A DNA stretch of 5,497 bases from Nitrososphaera sp. GTDB taxonomy: Archaea > Thermoproteota > Nitrososphaeria > Nitrososphaerales > Nitrososphaeraceae. This document shows, piece by piece, positions 1 through 5,497 of the stretch (position 1 is its first letter; the number at the start of each line of letters is the position of its first letter). The stretch is taken from positions 1-5,497 of the forward strand of contig JAKEIF010000135.1 of NCBI GenBank assembly GCA_022545875.1, given 5' to 3'. The translations under genes and the position numbers were made by a program. The notes beneath the pieces are model-generated. The model was given only the letters and a program-made list of their open reading frames with translations. It was not told the origin of the DNA and did no database searches.

Positions 1-2905
1 AGCCGACCTCTATAGAGATGTAGTGGTTCTCCACGATTCCGCCCTGCTGGCTCAGGAACCCAAAGTTTACCTTGGTATCCTGTTGCCACTCAAAAATTCT
101 GCCCGTGCCTTCCTCCGGACCAAATGCACCAACAAAACTCTGTATCTGTGCCTCTATATCCGCAAAGTCCGATTCAAGAAGATAAGCGCCTTCAGCCTCT
201 TTGAATTCTACGGGAGCCGAAATTGAGCTGGGCTTTACGACCGCCAATCCGGAATTGTTAAAGACTTTTTCCAGGTTTTGGATCCGCGTTTGCTTGTCGA
301 GGACGACCGTCTGATTTCCCCCTGTTCCCGGCTGGTCAGCAGGAGCTACGCCTGATACCTTGAGCAAATAGTTTTCAAATGCCTGTACTGGCGTGTCACC
401 CATGCCGACATAGTACGTTCCAGTTATGGAGGCCGCCCCTACTGCAGCAATCGTTCCAGTCTGTGACACTACGCCGCCGCCTGTGTTTGAGGTGTATACA
501 GGGATAAAGTAAACCTCAACATCCCCAATCCTGTAAAGGATATTCTCACCGGTCCTGGGATTGTTCAACAGTGTGCGGAAATTCTTGTAGTCTTTGTCTT
601 TCTCAAGGGTCTCCTTAGCACCTGTCGGACCGAGCAATTTGACCGGAGAATCGCCCGGGACGGAATAGAATGTCATCTGGCCTAGAGAGCTCAGGTCATT
701 TCCTGCAATCATGTAACCGACCAGATTCTTTGTCTGCGATCCTCTAAGCTCTAGCGACTGAAAACCGACAAACTCGGGATTTTCAAATCCTTGGGGCTTT
801 GTTGAGATGTAGTAGGGAGGAATGCTCCTGGACGAGTCTTCCGGAATGCTGTAGAACTCTTTTGCCTCTATGAACGTCTTTGGATCAGTCACATGGTAAA
901 TGTTGAATTGCGATACCTTCCAGATGAACATTTCTTCCGGGTATTTTATCTGCTCGTCAAGCCATTCCGGGACCTCTCTGGTTACTCCAACATCAAGATA
1001 CTCTTCGAGGAACATTGTGGAGAAATAGTCCTCGCCCGTGCCAAACACTTGGACATCTCCGTTGTATGTGTCAATCAGGGCATAGCCGACAAGTTTGAGC
1101 ATAAAGTCAGAGCTCCAGGGGACATGAGAGGTGTCAAGGGCGGCTACAAGCGGCATAAGCCAGTAGCTGTTCTGGCCATCCGTTACTGGGTAAATATCGA
1201 CACGCTTGAACTGCGGATTCTGGGTGGATGTGAATGCAAAATCATACACAAAGTATGGGTAGAGAAGCTCCATGCGCTCATGCACGTCCTTGTATCGCAT
1301 TACGTGGATCGGCGTGCTGGGATATGAGAGCATGAAGTTGGGCTCAAACATCCAGCTCAGCGGAGGAGCTACGTCGATGCCTCCTGTGCCGTTGTAGAAG
1401 TACTGGTCGACTTCGAGGCTATCGTCTCTGCCAACAGGATATGCAGACCAGACCTTGTCGAATAAGCCAGCGTCATCGCTTTCGCCATAATAGATCCTGC
1501 GCTGCTCAAAGAATCTTGACTCATCGGCGACGTTGCCGCTATCTGCTTCAAGCATCTTCATTCCGACGTTGGCATGTGTATATGTAATATGCTCGCTGAA
1601 CCACCTGTTGGCCTGGGAAACGTCTGCTGGAAGGTTGGGAGTAGTAGTGCCAGTCCAGTACATTGTACCTCCGAACCTAAGAATGTCCGTGTCAACATAG
1701 TGTATGTCGTTTCTCTGGCCGAGCTCGGGCCTTAGTTTTGATCCTGCAGCCTCTTGATCCCATAGGCGAATATTGGTCAGGGTTTCCCTGTTTTCTTCGA
1801 CAATGGACTGTATTCTCGAAGGCGAGATCGTGGGGGACTTTATGTCATAGTTTATGACCTCAATGTTTTCAAGATCATGCATGTGTCTGTTGACGGCTAT
1901 TTCCTGAGCAGTATACGGTCCCCTCCACTCGATCTTTTTGGCATCCGCGATGCTTGTGTTGATGGCCATTACCGAACCTACCAGCACCACGACTACGCCT
2001 ATCGTAAGGAGTCGGGAATACATGTGGCGCTTTGTGGGGTATATCATCACCCGCGCTCTTCGCTTGTCTAGGTAGCCGTAGACAAGAAAGGCGGCGCCCA
2101 AGCCAAGCGTACCCGCAATTGCATAGCGGGTATTGTAATCAACATAGGAAGTGAAGAACAGGTTAAAGCCCAACCAAAATATCGTAGCCCCTATAATCAT
2201 TTCTATGGTGGAGATATAGGAGAGGAACCTGGGCTTGCCTTCGCGCGCATCTAGAAGGTACTGCGTGACAATATTGACAGTTCCTGAAACGCCAACGTAT
2301 AGTAGCAGCCGGAGGCTAATCACTGCGAGAAGAGGTGGAACTATCAGGGTGAGCGCGGGAAACATCGGGAATACGTTAGCCTGCGCAAAAGTTCCATCCA
2401 TCGTTACGTCGGCAAAGGGGATGCCGAAAATCGCTCCAATCGATCCGATCCCAAGGTCGTTGCCTTTCGCCATGTAATCTATGGACATGCCGAACAGGAG
2501 GTTGCTAAAGAGCGGGGCAAACAGAAGTATTTTCATCGCCTGCCAGAGAGCAAAGCTCCTGTGGCTCATCTTGAACTCGGAATAGCGAAGCATTTTGGTC
2601 TGGTCGTATTCGTTTCTCTTTATGAGGTTGATTACGGCCCTTATCCCGTACCATGTCATTGAATGCCGGGCAAAAACATTCACCCGCACCAGGGCTATTG
2701 ACGCAAGGATAATTCCCGAGATTGTAGAAAAGAACAGCGGCTTGGTAAAGACGTCGCCAAACTCGGCGACGTTCATGAGCAGGTTCACGGACTGGTTGCT
2801 TACAATGGCAAAGATTATGACTCCAAGAGCGGCGAAAACGGCAATACGAACGATTCTTCCAATGTCCGCGCTTGGCGACCTATCCTCATTGTAAGTGTCC
2901 CACAA
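1..2905 (-). CDS. UPF0182 (COG1615) family large membrane protein, 3' end cut by the window edge
   Basis: The frame is open for 968 codons from a TTG at 2905 to the left edge, so the stop codon is not seen. Family members usually have about 900-1000 residues, so little is missing. I see seven hydrophobic segments at about residues 18-36, 56-73, 118-142, 178-205, 231-252, 260-279 and 299-314. A long hydrophilic, presumably extracytoplasmic region follows. Family-like blocks include LSWMFEPN (516-523), PWSSDFMLKLVGYALIDTYN (about 597-616) and NLVGYMIAGND (727-737), followed by a GPTGAKE-type segment. The ectodomain has several N-x-S/T sequons. The family's biochemical function is unknown, so I assign none. 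TTG is the only usable start that keeps the first membrane segment: an in-frame TAA lies three codons upstream, and the next candidates (GTG at codon 40, ATG at codon 44) would delete that segment. A small membrane protein gene lies 94 bp upstream on the same strand. Family assignment is firm; start choice is likely. Confidence 0.92.
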   Translation of the reverse strand, partial: MWDTYNEDRSPSADIGRIVRIAVFAALGVIIFAIVSNQSVNLLMNVAEFGDVFTKPLFFSTISGIILASIALVRVNVFARHSMTWYGIRAVINLIKRNEYDQTKMLRYSEFKMSHRSFALWQAMKILLFAPLFSNLLFGMSIDYMAKGNDLGIGSIGAIFGIPFADVTMDGTFAQANVFPMFPALTLIVPPLLAVISLRLLLYVGVSGTVNIVTQYLLDAREGKPRFLSYISTIEMIIGATIFWLGFNLFFTSYVDYNTRYAIAGTLGLGAAFLVYGYLDKRRARVMIYPTKRHMYSRLLTIGVVVVLVGSVMAINTSIADAKKIEWRGPYTAQEIAVNRHMHDLENIEVINYDIKSPTISPSRIQSIVEENRETLTNIRLWDQEAAGSKLRPELGQRNDIHYVDTDILRFGGTMYWTGTTTPNLPADVSQANRWFSEHITYTHANVGMKMLEADSGNVADESRFFEQRRIYYGESDDAGLFDKVWSAYPVGRDDSLEVDQYFYNGTGGIDVAPPLSWMFEPNFMLSYPSTPIHVMRYKDVHERMELLYPYFVYDFAFTSTQNPQFKRVDIYPVTDGQNSYWLMPLVAALDTSHVPWSSDFMLKLVGYALIDTYNGDVQVFGTGEDYFSTMFLEEYLDVGVTREVPEWLDEQIKYPEEMFIWKVSQFNIYHVTDPKTFIEAKEFYSIPEDSSRSIPPYYISTKPQGFENPEFVGFQSLELRGSQTKNLVGYMIAGNDLSSLGQMTFYSVPGDSPVKLLGPTGAKETLEKDKDYKNFRTLLNNPRTGENILYRIGDVEVYFIPVYTSNTGGGVVSQTGTIAAVGAASITGTYYVGMGDTPVQAFENYLLKVSGVAPADQPGTGGNQTVVLDKQTRIQNLEKVFNNSGLAVVKPSSISAPVEFKEAEGAYLLESDFADIEAQIQSFVGAFGPEEGTGRIFEWQQDTKVNFGFLSQQGGIVENHYISIEVG

Positions 2906-2930
2906 GAGACCAAATTAAGGTTGAACGCCC

Positions 2931-2937
2931 TTTAATG
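2931..2937 (-). promoter_or_regulatory. possible TATA box for the UPF0182 gene
   Basis: On the minus strand this reads CATTAAA and is centred about 29 bases upstream of the TTG start. That is the usual distance from an archaeal TATA box to the transcription start, which would make the mRNA leaderless or nearly so. No Shine-Dalgarno-like sequence lies before the TTG, which fits. The match is short and AT-rich words are common, so this is only a suggestion. Confidence 0.35.
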
Positions 2938-2999
2938 TGTTTATGACCACAAGGCCTCTATGGCATTTTCAAGACCATGATCGACAGACTAGCCTGCAA

Positions 3000-3365
3000 C
3001 TAGGGAATTTCTGTTAAATTCTGGACTGCCTGCGGACCGGGCGTGCCGCTCGTCTCCCTGCCAGATGTCAATTCTGAATCAGGTATCTGATTTTCAAAGC
3101 CGTCTCCTTGTGTTGACGTGTTCATTTCAGATTGTGGCGCTGTACTGCTAGTCGTATTATGGCCAGGCCCGCTTGTCGCAGATTCTCTCGCAGTCTCGCT
3201 AGAAGGGCCGGTGGCATCGTCAGCGCCCTGCATTATTGTGGATCCATAGACGGCAACGGCTGCAAAAGCAATTGCTAGAGCTGCAATACCGCCCACAATG
3301 ACCCAAGTGGCCTTTCCGAATCTACGGCCGTTGCCGATATCCTCACTGTCGTCCACAGAACCCAT
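3000..3365 (-). CDS. small single-span membrane protein with Ser/Thr-rich outer tail (hypothetical)
   Basis: This is a complete 121-residue ORF with an ATG start at 3365 and a TAG stop. I do not recognise a family. Residues 1-18 are short and acidic, ending in a basic patch (RR at 14-15, K18). Residues 20-40 form one strong hydrophobic helix rich in Ala, Val and Ile. Residues 41-121 are low-complexity and rich in Ser, Thr, Gly, Pro and Glu, with no cysteine. The tail holds three N-x-S/T sequons (N70, N82, N116), typical of archaeal surface N-glycosylation. The positive residues before the helix suggest the N terminus is inside and the tail outside. It could be a signal-anchored surface protein or an accessory subunit of a membrane complex. 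It lies between priS and the UPF0182 gene on the same strand, and has its own likely promoter. That it is coding is supported by the coherent membrane-protein layout; its function is unknown. Confidence 0.72.
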   Translation of the reverse strand: MGSVDDSEDIGNGRRFGKATWVIVGGIAALAIAFAAVAVYGSTIMQGADDATGPSSETARESATSGPGHNTTSSTAPQSEMNTSTQGDGFENQIPDSELTSGRETSGTPGPQAVQNLTEIP

Positions 3366-3395
3366 ATGGTACTATTTGGCAATGGGCTACAAGTT

Positions 3396-3403
3396 ACTTA
3401 ATT
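3396..3403 (-). promoter_or_regulatory. possible TATA box for the small membrane protein gene
   Basis: On the minus strand this reads AATTAAGT, about 35 bases upstream of the ATG at 3365. It would place the transcription start near 3374 with a leader of about 9 bases. It sits in the AT-richer part of the gap of about 200 bp after priS, which suggests this gene is transcribed separately from priL-priS. The word is short and the call is tentative. Confidence 0.33.
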
Positions 3404-3563
3404 GCTGGAATTGATACATCTAGAAGTTGTTTCTACGAATGAAAACTCGTTATCGGAGGCACGCGTAGCGAGCCATCCTCAGATGGACCAAGAACAGCAT
3501 ACGGCGATGACATGTTGTGCTCGTACTGCATATTGGCCCGAAACGATCGCCAGAGATGCGGGA

Positions 3564-4724
3564 CTAGCAAACTTCGGCAAGTCCTTTGCATATCAGATAG
3601 ACAGCTGCATGAGCAGGAAGCTCTGCTGATTCCTTTGAAACGTTGTGCGAGCGGCCCTTGAGCCTTAACTTGACTGGACACTTGAGCCTTACGGCGATCC
3701 TAGTGTCGCCTAGAACGCAGGCGTCTGTAAACGGGTCAAATGAATCGATATCTTCACACCTTGTCTTTGACAATCCGCTCTTGCTATTGAGAGTGCCCGG
3801 CATCCTGAATATTCGATGCACATCAGTAGTCACTTGGGCATCTATCCTTGTGCCCATCTCTTTTGCACTTTTCTCCAGCTCTGACTTGAATGCAGAGTAG
3901 CCACCCGCTTGAACTAGGATATTTTGCAGCCGGAGTATCGACGAGCCATCGATCTTTAACCTTTCAGCCATCTTGTATCTCCACCCGTGGGCTATGCCGC
4001 CCCTCGGAAATTTCACACTGCCGAGGTTTCCATTACCTCCCTTGCGCACTCCCACGCTCTCGGGTAGCAGGCCCGCTCCAGATACATATCCTGCCAGATC
4101 CGACCTAGCTGATGAGTCGAGCTTCACAAAATCCGGGTCTGATACATGGATGTGGAATCCGTTGTTTCCCGAAAAATAGATGCTGACAGAATCGCGAATT
4201 ATCCCCAGGTCGGTCTTGAGAAACGCGAGCAGTTTTTTCAGCTCTTTCTTAGAGGCGTCAATGCATTTGGAACATGGTATTGATACAGAATCTGCTTTAG
4301 AGCCTCCACAGCTGTGGCAGGTAAACGGGGTTTGTTTATCCTGCGGCGGAGTAGCTGACATGCAGCCGGTACAAAGCTGATAAGTGTGTGATGGTACGCA
4401 TGGAAGGTCAAGGTCTTTGCCGTCAATATCGAATATGACAGACGCTTCAATCCACTCTTTCTCCTGCATTGGGTAAGTGGGAAATCTATAACACGCATTT
4501 GAGCAGTAAACGTCTGAGGGCACCTCTCGCACAAGAGTGGCGACTAGTTCCCCCATGCTAGAGAACGAGAGGTGTCTTGTCATGCCCTTCTGCCCAAAGT
4601 GTGAGTATCCGAATTCGCGTTGTTCGATCCTGGCCGGTTCTTCGATTTTCTTTGAGCGAAAGTAATATTCTTTGAATGCGTTCTTCACGGCACTCACTGT
4701 GCGATTTGATGCCAGTTCGCTCAT
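3564..4724 (-). CDS. priS: DNA primase small (catalytic) subunit PriS
   Basis: This is the catalytic subunit of the archaeal/eukaryotic-type primase, which pairs with PriL to make primers for replication. It is a complete protein of 386 residues, in the range usual for archaeal PriS. The metal-binding pair is D99 and D101 in FDIDGKD, and the third acidic residue is probably D295 in RIDAQV. The nucleotide-binding motif is SGNNGFHIHV (185-194), and the late motif is HRIFRMPGTLNSKSG (303-317). A zinc-binding insertion at 118-154 has three CxxC pairs: C118/C121, C136/C139 and C151/C154. I chose the ATG at 4724, not the in-frame ATG at 4778, because 4724 overlaps the priL stop as ATGA and begins the protein just before its conserved part. 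A purine-rich GAGAGAG lies shortly upstream. Two positions that are basic in many homologues are Asn here (N188 and N313). All three acidic residues are present, so the enzyme should be active. Identity is very secure. Confidence 0.96.
   Translation of the reverse strand: MSELASNRTVSAVKNAFKEYYFRSKKIEEPARIEQREFGYSHFGQKGMTRHLSFSSMGELVATLVREVPSDVYCSNACYRFPTYPMQEKEWIEASVIFDIDGKDLDLPCVPSHTYQLCTGCMSATPPQDKQTPFTCHSCGGSKADSVSIPCSKCIDASKKELKKLLAFLKTDLGIIRDSVSIYFSGNNGFHIHVSDPDFVKLDSSARSDLAGYVSGAGLLPESVGVRKGGNGNLGSVKFPRGGIAHGWRYKMAERLKIDGSSILRLQNILVQAGGYSAFKSELEKSAKEMGTRIDAQVTTDVHRIFRMPGTLNSKSGLSKTRCEDIDSFDPFTDACVLGDTRIAVRLKCPVKLRLKGRSHNVSKESAELPAHAAVYLICKGLAEVC
4263..4373 (-). other. priS: PriS zinc-binding insertion with three CxxC pairs
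   Basis: This segment encodes PriS residues 118-154, just after the catalytic DxD motif. It contains CTGC, CHSC and CSKC, with linkers of about 14 and 11 residues. Archaeal and eukaryotic PriS carry a structural zinc site here with four ligands. Six regularly paired cysteines exceed what one zinc needs, so this may be a two-zinc ribbon or a site with spare ligands. C74, C78 and C109 lie nearby in sequence. Confidence 0.7.
4721..4724 (-). promoter_or_regulatory. ATGA stop-start overlap coupling priL to priS
   Basis: On the minus strand the TGA stop of priL and the ATG start of priS share two bases. Such an overlap usually means that translation of the second gene depends on the first, which suits two subunits needed in equal amounts. 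It also decides the priS start. Confidence 0.9.
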
Positions 4725-5497
4725 TGTTTTCTCTCTCGTTTTCGACCAAATTGCAAAGGGTTGAATATTCCTGTGCACTGCTCAGTTGCAAAACACAAAT
4801 TTTCGTTGAGTAGCTTCTCGCAAGACGGAACGGAGTACTTTGTCCGGCTACCTTTCAAACCCGCCAAGTGTTCGACCTGATAGCGGGTTATTTTTTCATT
4901 AAAGTCGGGGGCATTCTCGAACATCCCAACAATTTCGTCAATTGGCTTGCCGATTGCAAGCATGTAAGTACCAAGCATGACTCTTGCCGAGTGAGGTAGA
5001 TTGTCTCCCTTGGCCATCACTTCAATCGCATGTTTGACGCAAGGAGGATAATCCGTTACTGTCGTGGGGCGATAATCATAGCGCGGCAGAAGCTTTGCCC
5101 TAAGCGTCTCTGCCCTCGTTTTTAGTGTTTCAGGCAACGTCGGAAGGGTCATTCCCCTTACCTTCTCATAGATCATGACAGAAAGCTCGTTTCTGACAAG
5201 TCTTACTGTCTCATCCGCGTCTAGGTAAACGTGGCCATTGGAAACCAGCCTGTTGACGAGCTTCCATTCTTGCTCATGAAAATGGGAAGACCTTGACAAA
5301 TAGTCTGTTACCTTGATTCTGAAAAGGCGCTTGTCTTCTTCTGCAAGGCCAATCTTGAGATGAAAGATATCCTCAAAGATCTTTGAAAAGAGCGACCGCA
5401 TTTGCAACTCATTATGTTTTTTAAAATCTTCGGTAAGGAATTTCTCCGCCCTGCGCGCCTCTGCTAGGGCAAATTTTCTGAGCACCGGTTCAAGGCC
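4721..5497 (-). CDS. priL: DNA primase large subunit PriL, 5' end cut by the window edge
   Basis: This is the regulatory subunit of the archaeal PriSL primase, which helps with initiation and template contact. The C-terminal 258 residues are visible and the frame stays open to the right edge. A GTG at 5485 lies in frame but is unlikely to be the true start, because archaeal PriL usually has 350 or more residues. The C-terminal Fe-S domain is clear. Counting from that GTG codon, the cysteines are C149 (YPPCVKHA), C222 (VPSCEKL), C231 (LCF) and C237 (QCTGI), the four expected ligands of the 4Fe-4S cluster. Between them are family-typical blocks: DNLPHSARVML (161-171) and APDFNEKITRYQVEHLAG (192-209). 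The protein ends with a short basic tail (GRKRERKQ). The stop overlaps the priS start, so the two genes are co-transcribed. The missing N-terminal domain, roughly 100 residues, would make the contact with PriS. Confidence 0.95.
   Translation of the reverse strand, partial: GLEPVLRKFALAEARRAEKFLTEDFKKHNELQMRSLFSKIFEDIFHLKIGLAEEDKRLFRIKVTDYLSRSSHFHEQEWKLVNRLVSNGHVYLDADETVRLVRNELSVMIYEKVRGMTLPTLPETLKTRAETLRAKLLPRYDYRPTTVTDYPPCVKHAIEVMAKGDNLPHSARVMLGTYMLAIGKPIDEIVGMFENAPDFNEKITRYQVEHLAGLKGSRTKYSVPSCEKLLNENLCFATEQCTGIFNPLQFGRKRERKQ
4775..5041 (-). other. priL: PriL C-terminal 4Fe-4S domain with four Cys ligands
   Basis: This segment runs from the first to the fourth cysteine of the Fe-S domain conserved in archaeal PriL and eukaryotic PRIM2. 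One ligand stands well apart and three cluster near the C terminus, with spacings of 9 and 6 residues. All four are present, so the cluster should be intact. The intervening LPHSAR and TRYQVEHLAG segments match the family. Confidence 0.88.

Noticed and set aside
893..1327. Plus-strand ORF of 144 codons.
   Set aside because: It lies wholly antisense to the UPF0182 ectodomain, where the minus-strand frame carries clear family blocks. Its own product shows no recognisable motif.
2235..2894. Plus-strand ORFs of 80 and 99 codons opposite the UPF0182 membrane region.
   Set aside because: They are antisense shadows of the transmembrane segments, with no independent start signal or domain.
2956..2980. 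Imperfect ATGG/CCAT hairpin after the small membrane protein gene.
   Set aside because: The stem is only 4 bp around an 11-base loop with no T tract, and is within chance expectation.
3537..3562. Possible terminator hairpin just after the priS stop (CCCG and CGGG arms).
   Set aside because: The arms are 4 bp with an 18-base loop, and no T-rich tract follows on the minus strand, so it does not look like an archaeal terminator.
3433..3681. Minus-strand ORF of 82 codons overlapping the 3' end of priS in another frame.
   Set aside because: It mostly shadows priS and the gap after it, has a Cys/Ser/Arg-rich composition without domain-like features, and priS already ends naturally, so neither a frameshifted extension nor a separate gene is supported.
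4238..4534. Minus-strand ORF of 98 codons inside priS, in another frame.
   Set aside because: The priS frame carries the catalytic DxD and zinc motifs over the same bases. This ORF is an overlap by chance.
5483..5485. GTG as the priL start codon.
   Set aside because: The frame stays open to the window edge, and the protein would lack the N-terminal domain that PriL needs to bind PriS. The true start is most likely outside the window.

Overview
The window looks like a chromosomal segment of an ammonia-oxidising archaeon (Thaumarchaeota/Nitrososphaeria), most likely Nitrososphaera-like. This is inferred from the archaeal-type two-subunit DNA primase, the style of the PriS zinc insertion, the roughly half-GC base composition and leaderless-looking gene starts. 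No rRNA or marker gene is present to confirm it.

All four supported genes lie on the minus strand, so the window reads right to left. At the right edge is the 3' part of priL, the primase large subunit, with its C-terminal Fe-S domain and four cysteine ligands. Its TGA stop overlaps the ATG of priS, the catalytic subunit, in an ATGA arrangement. The two genes form a translationally coupled unit that makes the PriSL heterodimer, which synthesises primers for replication.

After a gap of about 200 bp comes a 121-residue single-span membrane protein with a Ser/Thr-rich, probably N-glycosylated outer tail. It has no recognisable family. After a further 94 bp comes a very large gene that fills the left half of the window and runs off its left edge. 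It encodes a UPF0182 (COG1615) membrane protein with seven N-terminal transmembrane segments and an extracytoplasmic region of about 650 residues. Its only start codon that keeps the first membrane segment is a TTG.

I see no tRNA, rRNA, CRISPR array, insertion sequence, integrase or toxin-antitoxin pair, and no clear new multi-gene system. The points most worth a second look are the substituted nucleotide-binding residues and three CxxC pairs in PriS, the TTG start and patchy-family status of the UPF0182 gene, and the orphan glycoprotein-like gene beside it.
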